DNA of 64,000 nt from CAZAKZ01 sp964485695 (GTDB lineage: Bacteria; Planctomycetota; JAFGQW01), in the NCBI GenBank assembly GCA_964485695.1, contig CAZAKZ010000008.1, positions 1 through 64,000 on the forward strand. The letters run 5' to 3'. Each line of letters begins with the position of its first letter. Positions within the stretch are counted from its first letter, which is position 1. Positions 37,001 to 44,071 of the stretch are shown piece by piece. The notes under the pieces are model-generated. The model was not told the DNA's origin and did no database searches. It worked only from the letters and a program-made list of their open reading frames with translations. The translations under genes were made by a program, and so were the position numbers.

Positions 37001-37589
37001 CCCGGATCTGCTCATCGCTCAGCAGGGTGATCTTGGCCACCTCGTGCGAGGTCCTGAACCCGTCGAAGAAATGGATGAAGGGCAGCCGCGCCTCTAAGCT
37101 GGCCGCCTGGGCGATGAGGGCCAGGTCGTGGGCTTCCTGCACGGAGCTGGAACACAGCTGGGCGAAACCGGTGGATCGGGCGGCCATGACGTCGGAGTGG
37201 TCGCCGAAGATGGAGAGGGCCTGGGCGGCCAGGGAGCGCGCACTCACGTGGAGGACGGCCGCGGTGAGCTCTCCGGCAATCTTGTACATGTTGGGAATCA
37301 TCAGGAGCAGGCCCTGCGAGGCCGTGAAGGTGGTGGTCAGCGCACCGGTCTGCAGCGAGCCGTGCAGAGCACCGGCGGCGCCGCCTTCGCTCTGGAGCTC
37401 GGCCACGCACGGGATGCTTCCCCAGATGTTCTTGACGCCCTGGGTCGCCCACATGTCGGCGAACTCCCCCATGGGGGAGGAAGGCGTGATGGGATAGATG
37501 GCGCAGATCTCGTTCACCCTGTATGCGACGTGGGCCGTGGCCTCGTTGCCGTCGAGGGTTCGCACCGGGCCGTTTTGCAGAGAAGTCAT
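34017..37589 (-). CDS. nifJ: pyruvate:ferredoxin (flavodoxin) oxidoreductase
   Basis: 1190 residues, the normal length of the single-chain enzyme. Order: N-terminal pyrimidine domain (LDGNEATAHVAYRVNEICAI, YPITPSSPMGEF), transketolase-C-like and gamma domains, then two 4Fe-4S clusters (CIQCGNCSMVCPHG near 698; CTGCALCVETCP near 754). The C-terminal TPP domain follows (ACAGCGETPY, NATGCSSIYGGN, GDGWAYDIGFGG near 980, DTEVYSNTGGQ). It converts pyruvate and CoA to acetyl-CoA and CO2 while reducing ferredoxin or flavodoxin, which points to anaerobic or micro-aerobic metabolism. ATG 37589 begins at the conserved N-terminus; upstream in-frame starts lack ribosome sites. Confidence 0.96.
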   Translation of the reverse strand: MTSLQNGPVRTLDGNEATAHVAYRVNEICAIYPITPSSPMGEFADMWATQGVKNIWGSIPCVAELQSEGGAAGALHGSLQTGALTTTFTASQGLLLMIPNMYKIAGELTAAVLHVSARSLAAQALSIFGDHSDVMAARSTGFAQLCSSSVQEAHDLALIAQAASLEARLPFIHFFDGFRTSHEVAKITLLSDEQIRAMIDDDLVFAHRSRGLSPDHPVVRGTAQNPDVFFQARETVNPFYAALPGIVEGAMNRFAEITGRNYRLFDYHGAPDAERVLILMGSGAEAARETIEFLGKQGERVGLIQIHLFRPFSARHLLGVLPETTRSIAVLDRTKEPGALGEPLYQDVVTALSEAAAAGTLPMGTLPGITGGRYGLSSKEFTPAMVKGVLDELAKEKPKNHFTIGIRDDVTHTSLDYDPTFSTEAENAFRCIFFGLGADGTVGANKNSIKIIGEETDFNAQGFFVYDSKKSGSQTTSHLRFGPETIRSTYLIQSANFIGCHQFNFLEKADVLKHANPGATLLLNSPYGPDEVWDKLPRPVQEQLIEKKIEFYVIDAYKVAEDTGMGSRMNTILQTCFFAISGVLPRDEAILKIKEAIEKTYGKRGKEVVEKNFTAVDKAVENLHKIEVPAEVTSQLDLPAVVSDRAPEFVQDVTSVIMAGRGDELPVSAMPPDGTYPTGTTRWEKRNVSLTVPVWNPDICIQCGNCSMVCPHGVIRAKHCDASLLEGAPAGLKSSALRVKGQEDRKFLLQVAVEDCTGCALCVETCPVKDKADEDLKAINMGSKLPILEQEKQNLEFFETIPDLDSAEVDTTKVRGVQFLKPLFEYSGACAGCGETPYVKLLSQLYGDRLLLANATGCSSIYGGNLPTTPWSVDRNGRGPAWSNSLFEDNAEFGFGFRLTVDQHGRIAEELLEGLASQVGEPLAKEILEAPQETKDQIDRQRERVAALENKLAGLDDPRARQLLSLAGHLVRRSVWIMGGDGWAYDIGFGGLDHVLASGKNVNVLVLDTEVYSNTGGQASKATPRGAVARFAEGGKQARKKDLGMLAVSYGNIYVAQVAMGAKLQHTLNAFHEAETYRGPSLIIAYSHCIAHGIDLQKGLEQQKLAVESGYWPLFRYQPGEDGPGTFRLDSKPPAIPFKDYAYNEVRYNELSRRMPEEAARLLDLANKDIQEKWSVYQELAARSSSSGKE

Positions 37590-38130
37590 GGTATCTCGAT
37601 TTCCCAAACTAAGATGGTTCATGGACGCGGGTGTTCCCGGCGTGGAGCGGGGGGAGCTGGTAGGGCCGAAAGAGCGGCTGGTTGCCGGTTCGGGCAGGCC
37701 TCTTCCGGTGCGATTCAGCATCGCCCCGACCTCGACGCGGGCCGCAAAAAATATAGTCGATCGGGGGTCCGCTTTCAGCTTCCTTGGCTGCGGGAGTCGG
37801 TCACCGTCTCGAGACATCCTGGCATTCCAGTCCGGATGGCGGTCTCCGGCGGGGCCGGTTAACTCTTTAGAGATACCGGAGTTCGATGGATCCCTCCAGG
37901 ATCGCTTCGAGGTGCCCCTGCCGGAAGCTCCGGGAATGCCATCGAGCGTCTTGAAGTCGGGGCCCTGACACGGATACAATCCAGCCTTGGGATTCACTGC
38001 GAGAGTAGTCTCAGAGAAGGAGGTCACCCCTGATCTCTTCCTGTACTTGGTCGGGTTGCCAGTGGCCAGTCATCCATCGCGGACCCGAAGTGAATTTTTT
38101 GTTTTGAGGTGCTTTTAGGAGAGTAGTTTC
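37590..38130. other. divergent intergenic region
   Basis: 541 bases between nifJ (minus) and a propeller gene (plus). No coding sequence is supported: ORFs here have poor composition and no ribosome sites. It holds a candidate nifJ promoter (37750-37778). An AT-rich stretch (38091-38120) with AGGAG before ATG 38131 serves the plus-strand gene. Confidence 0.5.
37750..37778 (-). promoter_or_regulatory. candidate promoter of the nifJ operon
   Basis: On the minus strand CTGAAA (37773-37778) and TATATT (37750-37755) are separated by 17 bases. The -10 matches the consensus at five of six positions and the -35 at four. The leader would be about 155 bases. Confidence 0.35.
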
Positions 38131-39318
38131 ATGAGAATTTTGATTCCCCTTGTCCTTCTGCTCCTGGTGGTCGGAACCGTCGACAGCCAGATCTTCCGGT
38201 CGGCCAAGGAGGTGACGGCCCTCACGGGCTCCCCGGCCTCGGATTTCGCGGCCACCATTACGGGCGACGAGCTGACCATCTACTGGCACTCCAGCCGAAC
38301 CGGTGGGGCCGGCTCCGGGGACATCTGGATGAGCACCCGGAAGAGCATTTCCTCCGCCTGGACCACACCGGTCAACGTGAAGGAGCTCAACACCACGGCC
38401 AACGAGTACTACGTGACCGTCCGGCCCGACAACCTGGAGATCATCTTCTCCAGGTACATTGGCACGACGACCCGGAATGACCTGTATTCCTCAACCCGAG
38501 CGAAGACCACCGACCCCTGGGGGGCCCCGGTCCCCCTGACCGTCCTCAACACGGCCAACTATGAGGATGATCCGAATTTCAGAGGCGACGGCCTGGAGCT
38601 CTTCTTCAGCTCCTCCCGCACCGGCCAGAGCCAGCTGACGGGACTCTGGCACACGACCCGCAAGAGCCTCACTTCCCCCTGGAGTACCGCGTCCCTCGTC
38701 AAGGAGCTCGACACGGCGAATGACGACCACTCCCCGGCCATCTCCGGCGACGGCCTCACCCTGTTCTTCTCCATCTACAACCATCCCGGAGGAACCGGCT
38801 CCAGCGACTTCTTCAGGGCGACCCGGCCCGACGTCAACTCCCCGTTCGGAAAATTCGTGGAAATAAAGGAGCTCAACTCGAGGCGGTGGGAGCACAACGG
38901 CTGCCAGACCCTCGACGGATTCTCATTTTACTACACCTATGACCAGCAGAATAAGATCTACCGCGCGGACCGCATCCTGCCCGTCTGCTATGCGCCGGGC
39001 GGCCCGCCCGTCCGCGGCCAGACCTTCGTGATCTACTGCCGCCACGATCCGGGCAACGTGGCCGGCGTGGTGGTTGGTTCCCTCTCCTCCATTCCGCCCA
39101 CGCCCGTTCCCCCCATCCAGGGCAACCTGGAGATCAACCTGGGCTTAATGTTCTGGTGGTTCCAGGGCGGTGTGGACGCGGACGGAAAGTGCACCACCAA
39201 GATCCCGGTCCCGGATGCCCCGGCCCTCAAAGGCATAACCGTCTTCTTCCAGGGCGCCATCCAGGCCAGTGCCACGGCCTGGATGTTATCCCCGGCCTCC
39301 AAGCAGACGGTTCAGTAG
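38131..39318 (+). CDS. secreted PD40/WD40-like propeller protein
   Basis: 395 residues. A signal peptide (MRILIPLVLLLLVVGTVDSQ) precedes repeated PD40-like blades: LTIYWHSSRTGGAGSGDIW, LEIIFSRYIGTTTRNDLY, LELFFSSSRTGQSQLTGLW and LTLFFSIYNHPGGTGSSDFF. Each pairs a hydrophobic strand with an SxRxG turn, as in TolB-like propellers. The C-terminal about 110 residues are a divergent copy of the window's shared domain. TAGGAGAG lies nine bases before the ATG. A strong terminator follows the stop. Exported; binding partner unknown. Confidence 0.9.
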   Translation: MRILIPLVLLLLVVGTVDSQIFRSAKEVTALTGSPASDFAATITGDELTIYWHSSRTGGAGSGDIWMSTRKSISSAWTTPVNVKELNTTANEYYVTVRPDNLEIIFSRYIGTTTRNDLYSSTRAKTTDPWGAPVPLTVLNTANYEDDPNFRGDGLELFFSSSRTGQSQLTGLWHTTRKSLTSPWSTASLVKELDTANDDHSPAISGDGLTLFFSIYNHPGGTGSSDFFRATRPDVNSPFGKFVEIKELNSRRWEHNGCQTLDGFSFYYTYDQQNKIYRADRILPVCYAPGGPPVRGQTFVIYCRHDPGNVAGVVVGSLSSIPPTPVPPIQGNLEINLGLMFWWFQGGVDADGKCTTKIPVPDAPALKGITVFFQGAIQASATAWMLSPASKQTVQ

Positions 39319-39345
39319 CCCCACGACCCGATCGAGTTCTACCCG

Positions 39346-39379
39346 CAGCGCCCTCCCCGTGAGGGCGCTGCTTTTTTTT
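39346..39379 (+). terminator. rho-independent terminator
   Basis: A perfect 10-bp stem CAGCGCCCTC/GAGGGCGCTG with loop CCCGT, followed by C and eight Ts (39372-39379), 27 bases past the stop of the propeller gene at 38131. Confidence 0.92.
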
Positions 39380-39422
39380 CAAAGGATCGAGGGCCGCCAG
39401 GGCCGATGAGGACCCCAGCACC

Positions 39423-40625
39423 ATGACCAGTCTGAAGAACATCCTCGTCCTCGCGCCCTTCGGGGTCTATCCGCCCCGGTCCGGGGGCCACGCCGCGGTT
39501 CTGGAACCGGCCCGGCACCTGGCCCGGTCCGGCGTGGATGTCCGTCTGTTCGGCCTCGGCATCCGGAAGTTCGAGGCGCTGCGCCACCTCCGATCCTTCG
39601 AGCGTCGCCTCGAGCCCCGCCTGGTGGAGGAGCGCCACGTTTCGTGGTGGAACGCCCTGGACTACCTGAGACGGGGCCGCACCGGCCTGCCGCCCCTTCA
39701 GGCGGCCGCCTATCTCCGGCGCCGGGCCTCTGCCGGCCTCCGGGCGCGATGCGAGGCTGCCGATGCGGTGGTGTGCGAGCTGCCCTGGCTCTTTGACTTT
39801 GCTTCGACCCACCAACCCCGGCTCCTCGTGGCCCACAACGTGGAGGCCGACCTGGTGGAGGCCAATCCCCGGGCCCGCGCTTCCCACCTCGAACGCGCCA
39901 TAAAAATCGAGGGCCGGGCGTGGCAAGATGCGGACGCGGTGATCTGCTACACCCAGGAGGACCGGGATCGCCTGGCCCGGCGCTACGGCCCCCGACCGGC
40001 CGAGGTCATTCCCCTGGGTGTGGACACGGAGCGCATCCGTCCGGCAGATCGCACGGCGCGTGACCGGGCAAGAACACGTCTGGGTGTGGGGGATCGATTC
40101 GTGGTGCTGTTCACCGGCGCCTGGCACCTTCCGAACCGGGCGGCCAGGGACCGCATGATTGCCTGGGCCGAAACCCTGGGGCAGGAATACCTGCTCGTGG
40201 TCGCTGGATCCGTGGGACCCAAACCCGAGCAAGGGAGGAACTGGGTGGTGACGGGTACGCTCCCGAGCCTCGAGGACTGGTTCCGGGCGGCGGACTGCTG
40301 CGTCAATCCGGTCACCGAGGGTTCCGGGGCCAACGTCAAGGTGCTCGAGTACATGGCGTGGGGCCTGCCGGTTGTGGCCACGCCCTTCGGGGCCCGCGGC
40401 CTGGACGCTCGTGAAGGAGAACACCTTTTCGTTCGCGAGGTGGATCAGTTCCCCTCGACCTTGAAGAAACTCCACGGCGATCCGGTGCTCTGCGATGCTC
40501 TGGGCCGGGCCGGCCGGCATCACGTGGAGGCCGAGCGGTCCTGGGCCGCGCTCACCGGGCGACGCCAAGCGCTTCTGGAGGCCCTGGTGACGGAGCCTGC
40601 CTCGCCTTGCCATGCCATGCCCTGA
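39423..40625 (+). CDS. GT4-family glycosyltransferase
   Basis: 400 residues in the GT-B fold. The N-terminal domain begins ILVLAPFGVYPPRSGGHAAV with the usual glycine-rich loop. The C-terminal nucleotide-sugar domain has LFTGAWHLPNRAA and EGSGANVKVLEYMAWGLPVVAT, as in PEP-CTERM/EpsH-associated sugar transferases. No membrane helix, so it is cytoplasmic or peripheral. It stands alone on the plus strand and its last 74 bases overlap the end of the convergent GT4 gene. Sugar and acceptor are unknown. Confidence 0.92.
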   Translation: MTSLKNILVLAPFGVYPPRSGGHAAVLEPARHLARSGVDVRLFGLGIRKFEALRHLRSFERRLEPRLVEERHVSWWNALDYLRRGRTGLPPLQAAAYLRRRASAGLRARCEAADAVVCELPWLFDFASTHQPRLLVAHNVEADLVEANPRARASHLERAIKIEGRAWQDADAVICYTQEDRDRLARRYGPRPAEVIPLGVDTERIRPADRTARDRARTRLGVGDRFVVLFTGAWHLPNRAARDRMIAWAETLGQEYLLVVAGSVGPKPEQGRNWVVTGTLPSLEDWFRAADCCVNPVTEGSGANVKVLEYMAWGLPVVATPFGARGLDAREGEHLFVREVDQFPSTLKKLHGDPVLCDALGRAGRHHVEAERSWAALTGRRQALLEALVTEPASPCHAMP

Positions 40626-41691
40626 GAAACCGATCCGCCACCCGGTCGATGTGAAAGTGCTCCATGACCCTGTCCCGGCCGCGGCGTCCCAGGGTTCGGC
40701 GCAGATCGGCATCCGAGGTGAGGCAGCGCAGGTCTTCTCCGGCCGGGCCGTGCACCAGAAGACCGCCCTCACCCACCACGTGGGGGAGGGCCCCGGTGCG
40801 GTTCCCGAGGACGGCCACGCCGCAAGCCATGGCTTCGATGAGCACCGCCCCGAAGTACTCCTCCCAGGACGGAGTGGACCGGGGCAGGTGGAGCAATATC
40901 GAGGCGCGGGCGTAGAGACCGGCCATGTCCTGGTGCGGGACGGATCCCAGAAACTCGACCCGATTCTCGAGGCCCAGACTGGCTACCGCCTTCTGGAGGG
41001 GAGATTCGAGAGGCCCGGTTCCGACGATGTGCCAGGACCAGTGGTCAGGCGTCTCCCGGAAGGCCTCGAGGGCTTCGATAAGCCCCTTGGCCTCCTCCAG
41101 GCGGCACACCGTGAGGATCACGGCCTCGCGCCGGTCTGGATCCGGAGGACGAAACACCTCGGTGTCCACGGGATGGCCGGTGAGGACCACGCGAGGATCC
41201 CTGGGCTTCAGGAGGCCCAGGGCCGTGAACCTTTGCCGGGCCAGGGGCGTAGTGCACAGGATGGCGGACGCCGCGTCCATGACCACTCTGGCCCGTGCAA
41301 CAGCGGCACCCCGAAGGCCGGGCAGCGTCACCGAGGAGCCGCACACCAGGCGCGCTCCGCTGCGCTTTGCGGCCGCGAGGGCCACGCGGGGGTAGGCGTA
41401 CAAGGTGGGGTCCGAGGTCTCGATGACGTCGAATCCCTCGAGTCGCGTCCGGGCCGACCGGTACGGACACACGCCGAGCGATTTCTCCAACCGATGGCTG
41501 AAGGGGCCGAACCCGGCTCGCACGCCTTCCACCTTGAGGCCCGGGAAGGCGAAGGGCGTCCTCGCATCCCGGAACACCGTGACCTCGGCCTCGCCCCGGT
41601 CCACGAGGCGGGCGTAGAGCGCGGCCTGGAGTTCGAACATGGTGTGGTGGCGCGCGTGCGGGGGACGGAATATCGCGACGCGGAGCGTCAT
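40552..41691 (-). CDS. GT4-family glycosyltransferase
   Basis: 379 residues, GT-B. N-terminal VAIFRPPHARHHTMFELQ; C-terminal donor site with ILTVCRLEEAKGLIEALEAF, FLGSVPHQDMAGLYARASI and FGAVLIEAMACGVAVLGNRTGALPHVV (E-x7-E-like). It is the last gene of a five-gene minus-strand operon; its ATG overlaps the stop of the preceding phosphatase-fold gene by 4 bases. It probably adds one sugar in the surface polysaccharide made by this locus. Confidence 0.92.
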   Translation of the reverse strand: MTLRVAIFRPPHARHHTMFELQAALYARLVDRGEAEVTVFRDARTPFAFPGLKVEGVRAGFGPFSHRLEKSLGVCPYRSARTRLEGFDVIETSDPTLYAYPRVALAAAKRSGARLVCGSSVTLPGLRGAAVARARVVMDAASAILCTTPLARQRFTALGLLKPRDPRVVLTGHPVDTEVFRPPDPDRREAVILTVCRLEEAKGLIEALEAFRETPDHWSWHIVGTGPLESPLQKAVASLGLENRVEFLGSVPHQDMAGLYARASILLHLPRSTPSWEEYFGAVLIEAMACGVAVLGNRTGALPHVVGEGGLLVHGPAGEDLRCLTSDADLRRTLGRRGRDRVMEHFHIDRVADRFLRAWHGKARQAPSPGPPEALGVAR

Positions 41692-42971
41692 GGCGTGCCT
41701 CCGACTCCGGCAGTCGCCGGCTCGAGCCAGGACTGCCCCTCGTTCTTCGAGGGCACGGACACGCCCAGGAGGTGACAGAGCGTCGGGCACACGTCCGCGA
41801 GAGGCGCCTCCTCCACCTCGGTGGCCGGAATCCCGGGGCCGTGGACCAGGGCCAGACCCTTCTGGCCCTCCACGCCGGGATCGTAGCCGTGCATGCCGAG
41901 GACCCGTTCCTCGCGCCGGTGGAAGAAGTCGGGCCGGACCAGGACGCCCGGATCCGCCAGCCAGACCCGGTCCCCGTATCGCCGATCTCCAAAGGGAATC
42001 CGGCGACGGCGGGCCATGTCTGCATCCAGAATCCGACCACGGCCCTCGAGGTCCGTGAAGGCCGCATCCAGAAAGGCCTTGGCTTCTGGCCTCAGGGCCC
42101 ACACCTTGACCGTGGTGGAATCGCAGAACGCCAGCCAGTCTTGCGCCTCCACCAGGCCGAGATTTTGGGCTGTTCTTCGCAGGGCTCGCAGGGCGTCCAC
42201 GCGGGCCGTCACCTCGACCATGCCGTGGTCCCCGACCACCAGCCAGGTGGGGGGGCGGCCGGCCTTCTGGAATGCCTTGTGAATACGGTGCAGGCGGTTG
42301 TCCAGCTGGGTGCAGGCCCGGGCCGTCTCTGGAGACCGGGGCCCGTGGGCGTGACCGACCTGGTCGGCTCCGGACAGAAGGCCGAACCAGACCTTGAAAT
42401 CCTTCCCGGCTCCCTGGACCAGGGCCGCTTCAGTGCTCGCGTCCGACCCGTCCACCTCGGGATACATGAGGTAGTTGAAGGCCACCCCGGCCTCGTGCAT
42501 GGCATCGAACAACGAGGGGACGCCCAGGGCCCCGGGTTCCTGCACCGGCCGCTCGTCCTCGGACATGGCAAAGAACCGGAGCAGGTGCAGCGGAATCCTT
42601 GCCGTGGAGGGGTGGCGCGCCTGGGCCCGGGCGCGACCATAGATCCGGGTGCGGAACTGGGCCTCGACCACGCGGCCTGCAACGCCCGGCAGGGCCGAGG
42701 CTGCGGCCTGGGCCCATCGGGTCCACGACTTCCCGGCCAGGAACCGGAACGGCGACGCGTCCGGGTCGTAGCAGTGCATGGTCCAGCGCCCGGTGACGTC
42801 GGCCCAGGCCCCGGTGAAGATCGTGGTGCGCTGGGTGAAGCCGGACGCGGTGCGGACCTTCTTCACGTGGAGACCTTCCTGCTTCAGCTTCCACAGGAAC
42901 GGAGTTTTCTCCGGGCTCAGGTAGTCCCAGCGAAAGGCATCCAGGACCAGGAAGAGAACGGGACTGTTCAT
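41688..42971 (-). CDS. alkaline-phosphatase-superfamily (phosphodiesterase/phosphotransferase-type) enzyme
   Basis: 427 residues with no signal peptide. The metal-binding pattern of the type I phosphodiesterase/nucleotide pyrophosphatase group is complete: VLDAFRWDYL (first Asp), the nucleophile Thr in GFTQRTTIFTG, GADQVGHAHGP (Asp and His), VVGDHGM (Asp, His) and GMHGYDPG (last His). So it should be catalytically competent. Lack of a visible export signal is odd for a hydrolase and fits a role on a cytoplasmic glycan or lipid-linked intermediate. ATG overlaps the preceding nucleotidyltransferase gene by 4 bases and the following GT4 by 4 bases. Confidence 0.88.
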   Translation of the reverse strand: MNSPVLFLVLDAFRWDYLSPEKTPFLWKLKQEGLHVKKVRTASGFTQRTTIFTGAWADVTGRWTMHCYDPDASPFRFLAGKSWTRWAQAAASALPGVAGRVVEAQFRTRIYGRARAQARHPSTARIPLHLLRFFAMSEDERPVQEPGALGVPSLFDAMHEAGVAFNYLMYPEVDGSDASTEAALVQGAGKDFKVWFGLLSGADQVGHAHGPRSPETARACTQLDNRLHRIHKAFQKAGRPPTWLVVGDHGMVEVTARVDALRALRRTAQNLGLVEAQDWLAFCDSTTVKVWALRPEAKAFLDAAFTDLEGRGRILDADMARRRRIPFGDRRYGDRVWLADPGVLVRPDFFHRREERVLGMHGYDPGVEGQKGLALVHGPGIPATEVEEAPLADVCPTLCHLLGVSVPSKNEGQSWLEPATAGVGGTP

Positions 42972-44071
42972 GAGACCCTCCTGAGAAGCCCGGAAACCCT
43001 TTCCGTGTAGGTTTTCGGAGTGTCGTCCGATCCGTTGCCGGCCGTGCGCCAGAATCCCACGGCAGTCCGGGCGCGCGCACTCCACCAGGCCGGATCCACC
43101 CGTCCATCCACCAGGTGCCGGGCCAGGGCCGCACACTTCAGGTGGGCAGCCCGGAGCGGGGACCCGTCCAGGCCCAGGCGGGCCTTCAGAGGCGGTCGGG
43201 CGCCGGCCAGTCGGCTCCACGCCAGGGCGTGGGCGAGGCTGGGCGCTCTCCTTCCGGTTCGAGCAAGGGCGCCGCACGCCTCGGCCACCGAGAGCTGATC
43301 TCGAACCGTGGCCCTCCACTCCTCCAGGAGGTCCGGGCCGGTCCCCGGATCCAGGGGCGGATCGGCGCGGAACGCTTCCCACTTCCGGGCCGCTCCGGCC
43401 TGCCTATCCAGGACCCCATGGCGGAACGGGTTGTCGTCGTACCGGCCTTCCACGATGCGCAGGGCCAGGGCGCTGTCCGCGTAAGCCTTGGCGAACTGGT
43501 AGCGGGCCACCAGTCGATCCAGGACCTCGGGCGAGGCCACGTGGCCGAGCATGTAGACCTGACCGGCAATGCGGTTCAGCACCAGGATACGTCCCTCCTC
43601 GGGATCCACGCGCTGTCCGGCCAGGCGTGCGCGCAGCGTCTCGAGATCCTCCGGGTTTCCGGCCAGGGTGATGCCGGTCCGGGCCAGGTCGTGGAGAAAG
43701 AGCCGGTTCTTCGGCCGGCTGAGGGTGCGGCGGGAGAGGAGGCCGTACTCCACGTGGGACACGAGGCCGAGGTGCCTGCACGCGCCGGTCACCTCTCCGG
43801 ACACCCGGGCCAGGCGGCCGCGCAGGTCGGGAGAGGCATCGGGTCGGGGCACTACCACCATGTCCACGTCCGAGAGGATACTGGGTGCGCCGTCCAGGAT
43901 CGTTCCGCACGCGGCCCCGCGGGTGAGTGATCCGGTCAGGACCACGGCCCCCACGTCCGCATCGCCCTCCACGGCCGAGACGGCCTCGGCCACCACGGCC
44001 TTGCACGCCCGGTCCACCTCGGGATCCCGGGCACACGTCCAGCTGGAATCAATGCACGCAGCTAGGGTCAC
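42968..44071 (-). CDS. NTP_transf_2-type nucleotidyltransferase domain protein
   Basis: About 367 residues. Near the N-terminus VVLTGSLTRGAA and, about 15 residues on, ILSDVDMVVV give the GS...DxD signature of the DNA polymerase beta-like nucleotidyltransferase fold. The rest is helical and I cannot place it. GTG 44071 is chosen as start, overlapping the upstream gene by 23 bases; its exact position is uncertain. It is embedded in the glycan operon between a flippase-GT fusion and a phosphatase-fold enzyme. It may attach or activate a nucleotide- or phospho-substituent on the glycan, but this is inference. Confidence 0.8.
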   Translation of the reverse strand: MTLAACIDSSWTCARDPEVDRACKAVVAEAVSAVEGDADVGAVVLTGSLTRGAACGTILDGAPSILSDVDMVVVPRPDASPDLRGRLARVSGEVTGACRHLGLVSHVEYGLLSRRTLSRPKNRLFLHDLARTGITLAGNPEDLETLRARLAGQRVDPEEGRILVLNRIAGQVYMLGHVASPEVLDRLVARYQFAKAYADSALALRIVEGRYDDNPFRHGVLDRQAGAARKWEAFRADPPLDPGTGPDLLEEWRATVRDQLSVAEACGALARTGRRAPSLAHALAWSRLAGARPPLKARLGLDGSPLRAAHLKCAALARHLVDGRVDPAWWSARARTAVGFWRTAGNGSDDTPKTYTERVSGLLRRVS

